The notes under the pieces were generated by a model that was given only the letters and a program-made list of their open reading frames with translations, was not told the origin of the DNA and did not search any database. A DNA stretch of 64,000 nucleotides, taken from an uncultured Pseudohongiella sp. (GTDB taxonomy: Bacteria; Pseudomonadota; Gammaproteobacteria; Pseudomonadales; Pseudohongiellaceae). Positions within the stretch are counted from its first letter, which is position 1. Each line of letters begins with the position of its first letter. The stretch covers positions 1-64,000 of the forward strand of contig CACAEJ010000002.1 of the NCBI GenBank assembly GCA_902531515.1, in the 5' to 3' direction. Positions 17,848 to 27,021 of this stretch are shown piece after piece. A program made the position numbers and the translations under genes.

Positions 17848-18891
17848 ATGAAAATCAACAAACTAATCTTAATAACATTGTTTTCGAGCCTGAGTGGTTT
17901 GGTGGCTAGCCAGTCTAATGGCGACTACGAGGTCCCCCGGACCGAATGGGGCCAGCCAGATTTGCAGGGGGTATGGAATTTCTCATCCGACATCCCAATG
18001 CAAAGACCGCAGCGTTTTGGAACTCAGGAATTTCTGACCCAAGAGGAAATTCAAGAGCGAAGGGACGCGATAATGGCGGGAAGGGCAGCTGCAGATGAGG
18101 CGGCGGCAAGATTGAATGTTCCCGATGTTCCAGACGAAGGCTCCAATCCCGGCGGATATAATGATTTCTGGTTTGAAACCGCGGGTCTTGGAGATGTAGT
18201 AAGGACATCCCATATCGTTTATCCGGAAGATGGACGTCAGCCAGACTATGTCGAAGGTGCTAACATTCAGTTTGGCGGGCTTGGTCCGGATGTTCCAGGT
18301 AATCGTCCTGTTAGATATGTAGTAGGGGGAATCGACAAGACAGGTCCTGAGGATCGGGGACTCTCTGAGCGATGCATAGTGGGCTTCAACTCTGGCCCGC
18401 CGTTTACGCCCAGTTTGTATAATAACAATCTGCAGATCATTCAAAATAAAGATACAGCAGTAATCATGACTGAGATGATACATGATGCACGAATTGTTCC
18501 TTTGACAGAGAAGCCAGCATTAGATGATGACATTCGACTGTGGTCGGGTGATTCAAGAGGTTATTGGGATGGAGATACCTTAGTTGTAGAAACTAAGAAT
18601 TTTAACGGTAGTCGCCAATCCTTTGGTGCTGCGGGTCAAAATTACGATGCTGTGCTAACGGAAAAGTTTACAAGAGTTGCTTACGATACGGTGGATTATG
18701 AATTTACCGTCGATGACCCAGGCACTTTTACCGATAAAATTACTGCCGTTGTGCCAATGATCAAGATGGCTGGGCAGATTTACGAGTATGCTTGTCATGA
18801 AGGCAACTATGGAATGATAAACACTTTAAGAGGTGCTCGGGTTGAAGAGCGACTTATCTCTGAAGGCGTTGAAATTGGTGAGCGTGATTAA
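17848..18891 (+). CDS. Exported GYWDGDTLVV/ACHEGNY-family protein (copy 1)
   Basis: The track begins at TTG 17833; the ATG at 17848 with GGGGG upstream is preferred (347 residues). A signal peptide (MKINKLILITLFSSLSGLVASQ) precedes EWGQPDLQGVWNFSS, the recurring WGxPDxxGxW opening of this family. GDSRGYWDGDTLVVETKNFNG and YEYACHEGNYGMINTLRGAR are the conserved blocks also found in 40355-41308. Related proteins are frequent in acidobacteria and some marine proteobacteria but I know no assigned function. The single His in ACHEGNY is not a CxxCH heme site. Function unknown. Confidence 0.75.
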   Translation: MKINKLILITLFSSLSGLVASQSNGDYEVPRTEWGQPDLQGVWNFSSDIPMQRPQRFGTQEFLTQEEIQERRDAIMAGRAAADEAAARLNVPDVPDEGSNPGGYNDFWFETAGLGDVVRTSHIVYPEDGRQPDYVEGANIQFGGLGPDVPGNRPVRYVVGGIDKTGPEDRGLSERCIVGFNSGPPFTPSLYNNNLQIIQNKDTAVIMTEMIHDARIVPLTEKPALDDDIRLWSGDSRGYWDGDTLVVETKNFNGSRQSFGAAGQNYDAVLTEKFTRVAYDTVDYEFTVDDPGTFTDKITAVVPMIKMAGQIYEYACHEGNYGMINTLRGARVEERLISEGVEIGERD

Positions 18892-18981
18892 TTAGCCCTA
18901 GGTTCATAAGAAAGATTGCTGAAGACTAATCGATCGAAAGCTTAAAAAAGAAAATTTTGATTATCAAATTAAGGTTTATTG

Positions 18982-19806
18982 ATGAAAATAATAGTTAAAA
19001 CTGTAATGATCCTACTAGCTTCTTTATTCATCGCTGGAACGTCTGGCGCTCAAGTATTGGATGAATTTCCGCGCACACCAGATGGAAAGCCTGACTTTAG
19101 CGGCATCTGGCAGTCAATGACCACAGCTCATTACGATGTGGAGCCTCATGCGGCAGCCTATGGACCTTATCCTCGTGAGATGGGAGCACTGTCAGCAAAA
19201 CCAGCTAGTCTCGGAATTGTCGAGGGAGGACGTATTCCCTATAACGAGGTTAGTAGAAGACAGCGAGAAGAGAATGCTCGGGATGCGATAACGAAGGATC
19301 CTCTTGCGAAGTGTTTCATGCCTGGTGTTCCTCGGGCCAACTATTTGCCGTTTCCATTTCAAATAGTGCAGTCCAGAGACGTTGTTTTGTTGGCATATGA
19401 GTTCGCAGAGTCGAATCGAATTGTGTATGTTGACCAACCCGAAATTGTTTCTCAAGTAGATGCTTGGATGGGTCACTCAAATGCTACATGGGAAGGAGAT
19501 ACGCTAGTAATAACAGTTACTGGTCAGATGGAGGATACCTGGTTTGATCGGGTTGGTAATTTCCACAGCTTTGAGATGGTAGTTGAGGAGAGGTGGACCC
19601 CGGGAGGGGCAAACCATATTAATTACTCAGCAACTATAACGGATCCTAATACTTTTACGGAGCCGTGGACCGTGAGCTTTCCTCTGTATAGACATGTTCA
19701 AGAAGATATGCAACTGCTTGAGTTCAAGTGTGTTGAGTTTGCCGAGGAGTATATGTACGGTGAGTGGCGTAAGGAGGGAACGCCTATTGGTAATCCTAAC
19801 CAATAG
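18982..19806 (+). CDS. Exported GYWDGDTLVV-family protein, divergent copy
   Basis: ATG at 18982 (the track uses the TTG one codon earlier) with AAGG 7 nt upstream; 274 residues. A signal peptide is followed by FPRTPDGKPDFSGIWQS, a divergent TPDGKPDxSGxW opening. The middle block reads NATWEGDTLVITVTGQ, and the C-terminus has LLEFKCVEFAEEYMYG in place of the ACHEGNY block, so this belongs to a second branch of the same fold. It lies 90 nt after copy 1 and ends in a strong terminator, suggesting one transcription unit of two. Function unknown. Confidence 0.72.
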   Translation: MKIIVKTVMILLASLFIAGTSGAQVLDEFPRTPDGKPDFSGIWQSMTTAHYDVEPHAAAYGPYPREMGALSAKPASLGIVEGGRIPYNEVSRRQREENARDAITKDPLAKCFMPGVPRANYLPFPFQIVQSRDVVLLAYEFAESNRIVYVDQPEIVSQVDAWMGHSNATWEGDTLVITVTGQMEDTWFDRVGNFHSFEMVVEERWTPGGANHINYSATITDPNTFTEPWTVSFPLYRHVQEDMQLLEFKCVEFAEEYMYGEWRKEGTPIGNPNQ

Positions 19807-19826
19807 AAAATTTACTGCCAGGATAG

Positions 19827-19861
19827 AAACTGGGTGCGTAGTTAGCGCTCCCAGTTTTTTT
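19827..19861 (+). terminator. Intrinsic terminator
   Basis: AAACTGGG (19827-19834) pairs with CCCAGTTT (19850-19857), followed by a T-run. It ends the 17848-19806 unit before the convergent minus-strand operon. Confidence 0.85.
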
Positions 19862-19905
19862 CGCTAAAAATAAAACGGCTGTTTCAAGATAAATAAATCT
19901 AAAAG

Positions 19906-20640
19906 TTACCAAGCGATTGGCTCCCCTTTCCAATCGGCAAACTTTATTTCTCCGTCATAAGCAAGATTGTCTAAAATTTTTATTAATTGTTTTGCAACAA
20001 AGTCAGGTTGAAAAATCGCAGTGCTAGCCACCATTTTATGAAAAGGTTGAGATAAGTAGGTGTCGGTAGTTCCGGGATGAAAAAGGAGGAAAGAGATTTC
20101 CGCAGGTTCTCTTCGAAATTCAATTGAAGCTGTTTTCATAAACATATTAAGAGCTGCTTTTGATGCGCGATAGGCGTACCATCCGCCTTTTCCGTTGTCC
20201 TGGATACTTCCTATGCGAGCACTAAAAACGGTGATGGAACATCTGCTGCTTTTTCGCAGCAAGGGTTTAAGATTTTTGACCCACACCATTGGGATGAAAG
20301 CATTAATTTTCATTATGTCTTCGAGGTTTTTAAGTTTAATGTCGTCAACTCTCTTTTCTGGTGAAAAAAAAGAACTGTGCAGTGCGCCGTTACATATGAT
20401 GACCTTATCGATAACCAATTCGCGTATCTTCAAAGAAGTAACGATTCCTTCTATTGAAGCTTCAGTGTAATCAGAGAGCAACCATTCAATTCTATCTTTG
20501 TTACTGAAAGACTGACTTTTAGGCAAAGAGCGGCTGATCGCAATAATTTTTGCTACCGTCTTTCTATCAAGGAAGTTTTGAATTAATGATCCCGCTATAG
20601 CGCTGTTTGCACCAATGATCAGAATTGATTCTTCGGGCAT
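19906..20640 (-). CDS. SDR family oxidoreductase (CsgA/C-factor-like)
   Basis: 244 residues. ILIIGANSAIAGSLIQNFL is a Rossmann GxxxxIAG motif and GWYAYRASKAALNMFMK contains the catalytic Tyr-x3-Lys; the Ser is in VFSARIGSI. The pattern fits short-chain dehydrogenases of the C-factor type. It is last in a three-gene minus-strand operon (21549 to 19906) with 5 nt to the DCC protein. Such SDR genes often sit beside photolyase genes in gammaproteobacteria; the substrate is unknown. Confidence 0.85.
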   Translation of the reverse strand: MPEESILIIGANSAIAGSLIQNFLDRKTVAKIIAISRSLPKSQSFSNKDRIEWLLSDYTEASIEGIVTSLKIRELVIDKVIICNGALHSSFFSPEKRVDDIKLKNLEDIMKINAFIPMVWVKNLKPLLRKSSRCSITVFSARIGSIQDNGKGGWYAYRASKAALNMFMKTASIEFRREPAEISFLLFHPGTTDTYLSQPFHKMVASTAIFQPDFVAKQLIKILDNLAYDGEIKFADWKGEPIAW

Positions 20641-20645
20641 GAGCT

Positions 20646-21080
20646 CTAAGGCACTCTTTGTTTAGGATTATCAAGAGGGGAATTCTTCAACTCACAACTA
20701 TCGCAGTATCGCTTTCCTGTGAGGAGCAGTGAAATAAGAGAGCGATGTCGCGCAAAGAATCGATAGGCAGCATCAGACACAATTCGAAAACCCGGTGCCC
20801 TCAAGATTCGCAACCATTTATTTTTGCCAACGATACTCCATGCTTGCACAGAAACATCAAGGCCGAAAATCATGTCTCCATTATCATAACGGCCATGAAA
20901 AGTATTTGCTGCTTTACGTTGGCTAATATCCGGGAAGCGCTCGCAAAAATCACCACTGTAGATATTCTCAAAAATCAATCGGTTCGATAAGTCTAGAGAT
21001 TCCAAGGAACGCATCTCTGATACACATAATGGGCAAGTGCTATCAAAAAAAAGGGTCAGCTTTTCATGAGATTCAGACAT
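20646..21080 (-). CDS. DCC-family thiol-disulfide oxidoreductase-like protein (DUF393)
   Basis: 144 residues. The N-terminal FFDSTCPLCVSEMRSL carries the DxxCPLC signature that names the DCC (DUF393) family, a predicted thiol-disulfide fold. A further pair, CDSC, lies near the C-terminus, which is less typical and might bind metal or form a second redox pair. It overlaps the preceding DUF3429 gene by 8 nt and is followed by the SDR gene, indicating translational coupling. Biochemical role is not established for the family. Confidence 0.88.
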   Translation of the reverse strand: MSESHEKLTLFFDSTCPLCVSEMRSLESLDLSNRLIFENIYSGDFCERFPDISQRKAANTFHGRYDNGDMIFGLDVSVQAWSIVGKNKWLRILRAPGFRIVSDAAYRFFARHRSLISLLLTGKRYCDSCELKNSPLDNPKQRVP

Positions 21081-21549
21081 GAATTATTACCATTCCAGCG
21101 TGGGCCGTGATTACAAGGTTAGTTAAAACAAATCTCAGGCGTGCATAGGCTCCATCTTGAAGCACCGCGGAATGCTTAAATAGCTTAACTTCCAAGCAAG
21201 CAATTCCCGCAAAAATTAATCCAAGAACTATTATGCTGGGGACGAGAAATTTAGCAGATGCTAGAGAGGCCGCCCAGCCAATGACAACCAAGATGTTGGT
21301 GGCTATCAATATCTTCTGGTTATTAGATGAAAATGGGATCTTCAGAACCTGACCCCACAGAGATCCCGCAAGAAAACAGAGGATTGCAAGGGAGTAGGTG
21401 GTAAAAATGGCCACGCCAGATACACCATAGATTTCATATTGATGCAGTGAGAGTGCTACCCCGATGATAAAGGGTGTCAGACCGACTATTCCGAGGCTGT
21501 ATGTGATTTTGGTGTAAGTCATATAAAAGGCTTTTAGAGTGTTCCTCAT
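21073..21549 (-). CDS. DUF3429 integral membrane protein
   Basis: 158 residues with about five transmembrane segments. YSLAILCFLAGSLWGQVL matches the DUF3429 hallmark (usually ...F.GG..WG) and ARLRFVLTNLVI the C-terminal one. The function of DUF3429 is unknown, but the gene commonly neighbours photolyase and DCC genes, as here. It is first in the minus-strand operon and divergent from the photolyase, with 90 nt between coding starts for two promoters. Confidence 0.8.
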   Translation of the reverse strand: MRNTLKAFYMTYTKITYSLGIVGLTPFIIGVALSLHQYEIYGVSGVAIFTTYSLAILCFLAGSLWGQVLKIPFSSNNQKILIATNILVVIGWAASLASAKFLVPSIIVLGLIFAGIACLEVKLFKHSAVLQDGAYARLRFVLTNLVITAHAGMVIIHV

Positions 21550-21639
21550 GAAACGTAAAACCTTAGTTTTTAGATCTTATAAGTCCGACGTACTTTACAT
21601 AGCGTATCAGCAAGTTACTAAATGAGGAGGAAGCCCTTT

Positions 21640-23196
21640 GTGGAAAGATCTTATGGTTCAATATGCTGGATTTTTGGAGATCAGTTAAATAGCGATCATT
21701 CGTGGTTCGAAATAACTGACAAGTCAAGACTCTTTGTTATTGCTGAATTGGAGCAAGAGGCGTCCTATTGCAAGCACCACGTGCAAAAAGTCGCAGCGTT
21801 TTTTGCAGCCATGGAAAACTTTGCCACTACACTGAGAGAGTCGGGACATGACGTTCTGCATTTAACCTTAGATGAGACTGCTGACTTTAAAGACCTCCAA
21901 AACCTAATTGAATACACACTTGAAAGGTTCTCGGCTACTCGCTTCTGGTATCAGCGTCCAGATGAGTATCGGCTATTAAAAGATATTAGGTCTCTTTCTT
22001 CTCAAATTAATGTAGAGATAGAGGAATTCGATACAGAACATTTTCTCTTGCCTTATGATCAAATTACAAAAGAATTCGTCGCTGGAAGATCCCATCGTAT
22101 GGAGAGCTTTTATCGGAAAATGCGCAGAAATTTTGATATTTTAATGGAGGGTGAAGAGCCAGCGGGGGGTTCTTGGAATTATGACAAGGAAAACCGAGAG
22201 AAACTTAAAAAAGATGACCTTGATTGCATACCTGCTCCAAAGATTTTCGAAAACGATGTCTCTCAGATTCTTGATCGGATTAAAAAGCACAAAATTCCTG
22301 TAATCGGTCAAGAAATGAATTCTCTAATATGGCCTGTCGGTCGAGACCAAGCCCAAGAAATTCTGGATTTTTTCTGTGAATACTGCCTGCCCTCATTCGG
22401 ACGTTTCCAAGACGCGATGACCTGCGAAACACAGCATGGGTGGAGTTTGTATCACTCGCGACTCAGCTTCGCCCTCAATGTTAAAATGCTATCTCCATTG
22501 GAAGTTATTACAAAAGCACTAAAGTGTTTTGAGAGTCGCCGGAGTGAAATTTCGCTATCCCAGATAGAGGGTTTTGTTAGACAAATACTTGGTTGGCGTG
22601 AGTTCATTAGGGCAATATATTGGGTAAACATGCCAGGCTATTCCGATAAGAATTATTTTTCCGCTGACACAAAACTACCTGACTATTTTTGGACGGGTGA
22701 TACCAAAATGAGGTGTATGCAAAATGCGATCAAGCATTCCCTAGAATACAGCTACTCTCACCATATCCATCGATTAATGGTGACAGGTAATTTTTGTATG
22801 CTGACCGGTATTGATCCCGGAGAAGTCGACGATTGGTACTTAGGTATCTATATCGATGCAGTCCAGTGGGTTGAGCTCCCTAACACGCGAGGGATGTCGC
22901 AATATGCCGATGGAGGTATAGTGGCGTCTAAGCCTTATGCGGCGAGCGGCAACTATATTTCAAAAATGAGCGATTATTGCTCTAGTTGTCACTATAAAGT
23001 TAGGGAAGTGACATCCAAGAGAGCATGTCCTTTCAACAGTCTGTATTGGTATTTCATGCATAAACACGCGGATGCACTCCGACAAAATCCTCGCACCAAT
23101 CTCGTGTTTAAGGGTTGGGATAGGAAAACAGAAAATGAACGCCGCTTGGTGCTGCAAAAGGCAAAAGAAGTGGTTGATGCTCGTGAATCACTCTGA
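21640..23196 (+). CDS. FeS-containing bacterial cryptochrome/(6-4) photolyase family protein
   Basis: The ribosome site GAGGAGG at 21624-21630 sits 9 nt before a GTG at 21640, so this start is preferred over the ATG at 21622, which overlaps it (518 residues). The N-terminus WIFGDQLN is the photolyase-related-protein Rossmann start. Cysteines expected for the 4Fe-4S cluster are visible at KMRCMQNAIKHS, YCSSCHYKV and RACPFNSLYW. DDWYLGIYIDAVQWVELPNTRGMSQYADGG is the FAD-binding core. The family repairs (6-4) photoproducts in light. It is convergent with the dipeptidase gene, 5 nt apart. Confidence 0.92.
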   Translation: MERSYGSICWIFGDQLNSDHSWFEITDKSRLFVIAELEQEASYCKHHVQKVAAFFAAMENFATTLRESGHDVLHLTLDETADFKDLQNLIEYTLERFSATRFWYQRPDEYRLLKDIRSLSSQINVEIEEFDTEHFLLPYDQITKEFVAGRSHRMESFYRKMRRNFDILMEGEEPAGGSWNYDKENREKLKKDDLDCIPAPKIFENDVSQILDRIKKHKIPVIGQEMNSLIWPVGRDQAQEILDFFCEYCLPSFGRFQDAMTCETQHGWSLYHSRLSFALNVKMLSPLEVITKALKCFESRRSEISLSQIEGFVRQILGWREFIRAIYWVNMPGYSDKNYFSADTKLPDYFWTGDTKMRCMQNAIKHSLEYSYSHHIHRLMVTGNFCMLTGIDPGEVDDWYLGIYIDAVQWVELPNTRGMSQYADGGIVASKPYAASGNYISKMSDYCSSCHYKVREVTSKRACPFNSLYWYFMHKHADALRQNPRTNLVFKGWDRKTENERRLVLQKAKEVVDARESL

Positions 23197-23201
23197 GACC
23201 T

Positions 23202-24494
23202 TTAATTAAAAGTCCCAGCTATTCTTTGTACTTCATCCAGAACCCTCAATAAGTTGCCACTCCATAGATTACTTATTTCCGCTTCCGTATATCCTCGTCT
23301 TACAAGTTCTAGAGTTATGTTGAATGTTTCCGACGCATCGTTCCAACCGCGAATGCCACCTCCTCCATCGAAATCGGAACTAATACCCACATGCTCGAGG
23401 CCAATCAGATTAATCATATATTCGATGTGATCCACAAAATCTGCAACTGTTGCCGGGGGAGCAAGATCGAACATTGCAGAATTTACTCGAGAGCGCAATC
23501 TTGTATTAAATTCTGCGATGTTAGAGTCATAAGTTTGTTTTGCCGCTATGGAAAGCGTTTCTATTTCAGAGTCAGATAAGATCTTAAAGCCAATTTCGTT
23601 TGAAATTTCTGCGTCCAAATCAGAGCGGCTTTCAATTAAAAATGCTCTTCTCTGTTCATTCACATAAGTACTAAAAGCTGTTGTTTGAACTACGCCCCCG
23701 TTTGCTTTAACGGCTTGAAGCATTTCATCGTCAAGATTGCGGCTATGGTTAGTTAGTTTTCTGGCGGAGGAATGTGAAGCAATAATTGGTGCAACGCTGA
23801 GTTTAAGAGTTTGCATAATGGAGTCTTTGGAGGGATGCGAAATGTCGATCATTATTCCCAGCCGATTCATTTCGCTGATGGCCTTCCTACCCATCTCACT
23901 CAAGCCGCCGTGAACGTAATCGTTGTTTTCCTCTCCCGTGTGTGAATCTGAAAGTTGATTGTGTCCATTATGAGCGAGCGACATATACCTTCCGCCCCTA
24001 TCATAGAACTCTTCTATCCTAGATAGGTCGTTTCCAAGTGGATAGGCGTTTTCTATGCCAATCATGGCGACTTTTTTCCCCGAGTTTACCACTCGTCGAA
24101 CATCTTCTGATGTGTAGGCAAGCTCGATTTGATCAGGTGCGATTTCCTCAGCCAGTCTATGAATGGCATCGAATTTATCAATCGCATTGGCGTAGGCAGC
24201 GGCATAGCCTTCATCATCAAGACGAGCCTGCCCGGTGTAGACAATAAACCAAGCTACATCAAGACCGCCCTCTTCCATTTTTGGTAGATTCACTTGAGTG
24301 TCAAGATCCTGAGTGTAGTTTCTCGATGCAGTGAAATTTCGTGTGTTTATATCAGCGTGAGTGTCTAAGGTAATTACTCTATCGTGAATACCTTGGGCTT
24401 TTGCGAATATTTCCTCTTCACTTTCCCTGCAGCCCCACAATTGGAGGGAGATTAGAACAGCCAAAATTGTTTTAGCAAGACCAATTTGATTCAT
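23202..24494 (-). CDS. Membrane dipeptidase (peptidase M19), lipoprotein
   Basis: 430 residues. The signal peptide ends in a lipobox (LQLWGC), so it is anchored outside the cytoplasm. Zinc-site motifs of renal-type dipeptidases are present: LDTHADIN (His-x-Asp), the bridging Glu in VAMIGIENAYPLG, MIDISHPSKDS, and IIASHSSARKL. GISSDFDGGGG closes the barrel. It hydrolyses dipeptides or related amides in this family. The divergent gene at 24777 is a gamma-glutamyltransferase, and together they could degrade glutathione-like or other peptides in the periplasm; this pairing is inference. Confidence 0.93.
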   Translation of the reverse strand: MNQIGLAKTILAVLISLQLWGCRESEEEIFAKAQGIHDRVITLDTHADINTRNFTASRNYTQDLDTQVNLPKMEEGGLDVAWFIVYTGQARLDDEGYAAAYANAIDKFDAIHRLAEEIAPDQIELAYTSEDVRRVVNSGKKVAMIGIENAYPLGNDLSRIEEFYDRGGRYMSLAHNGHNQLSDSHTGEENNDYVHGGLSEMGRKAISEMNRLGIMIDISHPSKDSIMQTLKLSVAPIIASHSSARKLTNHSRNLDDEMLQAVKANGGVVQTTAFSTYVNEQRRAFLIESRSDLDAEISNEIGFKILSDSEIETLSIAAKQTYDSNIAEFNTRLRSRVNSAMFDLAPPATVADFVDHIEYMINLIGLEHVGISSDFDGGGGIRGWNDASETFNITLELVRRGYTEAEISNLWSGNLLRVLDEVQRIAGTFN

Positions 24495-24776
24495 AAATAA
24501 AGCCTTTAAATTATCAGTCGACTCTTTAACGCTAGTGTCGTTATGCTTTTGCTATCGATTAACTTATCACTTGGATTTTGCGATTGATAGGAATTATTGG
24601 GACGAGCCCAACCGTTTTTGACTTATAGGAAGTTCTTTTCATAGACCGTGACATTGCCATATCAGAACCAACACAAGATTTGCTAACATTGTTCAGCATA
24701 GAATACTATTCGTTCTAAGGAATTATTACCTTTCGGTAAACAGAGTGCCCAGTCATTGGGACAGAGGTGAGTCGCA
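24495..24776. other. Divergent intergenic region
   Basis: 282 nt between the M19 dipeptidase and gamma-glutamyltransferase starts. It must hold both promoters, but I could not pick confident -35/-10 elements. The only clear signal is AGAGGTGA at 24763-24770, the ribosome site for the TTG start at 24777. Confidence 0.4.
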
Positions 24777-26510
24777 TTGAAAAGTAATTTAGGTCGTAAC
24801 CAATTTTATAGAGGGTCACTGATAAGGGCTCTATGTCTTATTTTAAGTATTTTTCTTTTTGCAGCTGCGTACTCAGAGGGTGGTCGTACTCCCATTCGTG
24901 CAAAAAATGGGATAGTTTCCAGTGCTTCAAGACTCGCATCAGAAACTGGCGTACAAATTTTGAAGCAGGGAGGCAATGCCGTGGACGCGGCTGTTGCAAC
25001 TGCTTTTGCGCTAGCAGTCACATGGCCAAGCGCAGGAAATATCGGGGGAGGTGGTTTCCTTGTTTATCATGGCGAGAATGGACAGGCGACCACGTTTGAC
25101 TTTCGTGAAAAAGCAGCAATCGCTGCGACGGAAGACATGTACCTCGGGCTAAATGGGCGAGTTCAAAATAATTCAAACCATATTGGGATGCTGGCAGTAG
25201 GAGTGCCGGGCACTGTAGCGGGTCTCTTTAAGGCCCATCAAGAGTTGGGCTCGCTGCCTTGGGCAGAACTTGTGGCTCCTGCCGTGGAGATGGCAAGAGA
25301 TGGAATTCCAATCAACTACTCTCTTCAAACCGGATTTGAAAGAAGTGCGAACAGGTTTAGGCAATACCCCTCGTCCGCAAAAAAGTTTTTTAAAAGTGAT
25401 GGTTCATTTTATCAGTTGGGAGAAACATGGGTTCAACCTGACCTTGCTCATACGCTCGAACTTATTCAAAGAAACGGTAGAGACGGATTTTATCTGGGGG
25501 AGAATGCGGAAAGGTTAGCAGACTTCATGGCAAATAATGGAGGGTTAATTACCGAAGAAGATTTGGCCAAGTATGAGGCGATTGAGCGTGAGCCGATTAA
25601 AGGTTCTTACAGGGGTTTTGACATTGTTAGCATGCCGCCACCGAGCTCCGGCGGCGTTGCTTTGGTCGAGATGTTAAACATACTGGAAGATTATGATCTT
25701 TCCGAAATGGGGCACAATTCCGCTGATTACTTGCATGTTTTGACAGAAACAATGAGAAGAGCTTACGCGGACCGAGCAGAGCATCTTGGAGACCCAGATT
25801 TCAATGAAGATATACCTATCTCGCGTTTGTTGGACAAAGAATATGCTGCGAAACTACGATCGACTATCAATCTGAACAAAAAGTCTGAAAGTAGTCCCTC
25901 TCAATTTGCACAAGCTTATGAAAGTGAGGAAACCACGCATTTTTCAGTGGTGGACAAAGACGGAAATATGGTGAGCCTGACTTATACTCTCGAATTCGGC
26001 TATGGCTCTGCGATAGTCGTGGAGGGAGGAGGTTACTTGTTGAACAATGAGTTGGGAGACTTCAATGCAGTGCCCGGTTTGACAGATGAGCGTGGCAATA
26101 TTGGTACGGCCCCAAACCTTGTTGCTCCCCAAAAGAGGCCTTTGTCATCCATGACCCCAACTATAGTCGCCAAAAATGGAAAACCTGTTTTTGCAACGGG
26201 TAGTCCCGGTGGTAAGACTATAATCAATACGACAATGCAGACGATTCTTAACGTAATTGACCATGGTTTTAATATAGCCGAGGCAATCGAAGCAGGGCGT
26301 ATCCACCACCAATGGTTCCCTGATATTACCAGCGTTGAAACGAACTCAATTTCAGCAGATACAATTCGACTTTATGAGGCAAAGGGACACAGAATTCGGG
26401 AAAGGAGTTCTCAGGGGGCTGCTATGGGCGTTTATCACAATCGTGATGAAGGCCTGTTTGAGGGAGCTTCAGACTCGCGTCGCGGTGATGGCGCCGCTGT
26501 CGGTTATTAA
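24777..26510 (+). CDS. ggt: Gamma-glutamyltransferase
   Basis: 577 residues. The TTG start is supported by AGAGGTGA about 6 nt upstream; a signal peptide follows (RALCLILSIFLFAAAYS). GGNAVDAAVATAFALAVTWPSAGNIGGGGF is the family opening block. The autoprocessing and nucleophile Thr lies in EETTHFSVVDKDGN, and GSPGGKTIINTTMQTILNVID is the small-subunit substrate region. The periplasmic enzyme cleaves or transfers gamma-glutamyl groups, typically from glutathione. It is followed after 23 nt by the lipocalin-like gene. Confidence 0.95.
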   Translation: MKSNLGRNQFYRGSLIRALCLILSIFLFAAAYSEGGRTPIRAKNGIVSSASRLASETGVQILKQGGNAVDAAVATAFALAVTWPSAGNIGGGGFLVYHGENGQATTFDFREKAAIAATEDMYLGLNGRVQNNSNHIGMLAVGVPGTVAGLFKAHQELGSLPWAELVAPAVEMARDGIPINYSLQTGFERSANRFRQYPSSAKKFFKSDGSFYQLGETWVQPDLAHTLELIQRNGRDGFYLGENAERLADFMANNGGLITEEDLAKYEAIEREPIKGSYRGFDIVSMPPPSSGGVALVEMLNILEDYDLSEMGHNSADYLHVLTETMRRAYADRAEHLGDPDFNEDIPISRLLDKEYAAKLRSTINLNKKSESSPSQFAQAYESEETTHFSVVDKDGNMVSLTYTLEFGYGSAIVVEGGGYLLNNELGDFNAVPGLTDERGNIGTAPNLVAPQKRPLSSMTPTIVAKNGKPVFATGSPGGKTIINTTMQTILNVIDHGFNIAEAIEAGRIHHQWFPDITSVETNSISADTIRLYEAKGHRIRERSSQGAAMGVYHNRDEGLFEGASDSRRGDGAAVGY

Positions 26511-26533
26511 CCTTTAGATCTAGGGAGAGTATT

Positions 26534-26995
26534 ATGAAATCAACACTATTAGGTTTTATTTTTCTTTCGAGTTTCTCGTTTGCAGCCCAAGATCTCGAAT
26601 CGATAAAGCAACAATTTATAGGTGACTACGAATTGGTGAGCTACGTGACTTTCTCTGAAGATGGCGCGGAGCGAGACATGGATTACATCGGGAGACTAAG
26701 TTACGACCGCTTTGGTAACATGTCCGGCCTTGGAATGCCCATAGACCTACCATCTCGGGCGGAGGAATCCTCGGAGCGAACAATAGGTGGATTTGGGTAC
26801 TGGGGAAAGGTCTCATGGGACCTCGATGTTGGGACCGTAACACATCATGTCGTCGGTTCACCCATGGTCCCTCGATGGGTGGGTGGCGATAATGTTCGCT
26901 ACTTTGAGTTTATAGAAGATGATCTTCTTGCCCTATCGATAAAGGATACGCAAGGAAGGATCACCGGAACTCTCACTTGGAGACGGCTCAAGTAA
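26534..26995 (+). CDS. Exported lipocalin-like domain protein
   Basis: 153 residues with a strong AGGGAGAG ribosome site. A signal peptide (MKSTLLGFIFLSSFSFA) is followed by FIGDYELVSYVTFSEDGAERD and GRLSYDRFGNMS, the opening strands of the lipocalin-like (Lipocalin_5) family, and it ends RITGTLTWRRLK. These small beta-barrels may bind a hydrophobic ligand; no ligand can be named. It probably shares a transcript with ggt and is convergent with the MBL gene. Confidence 0.75.
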   Translation: MKSTLLGFIFLSSFSFAAQDLESIKQQFIGDYELVSYVTFSEDGAERDMDYIGRLSYDRFGNMSGLGMPIDLPSRAEESSERTIGGFGYWGKVSWDLDVGTVTHHVVGSPMVPRWVGGDNVRYFEFIEDDLLALSIKDTQGRITGTLTWRRLK

Positions 26996-27021
26996 GATTG
27001 ATTCAGTCTCTGAATGTACTG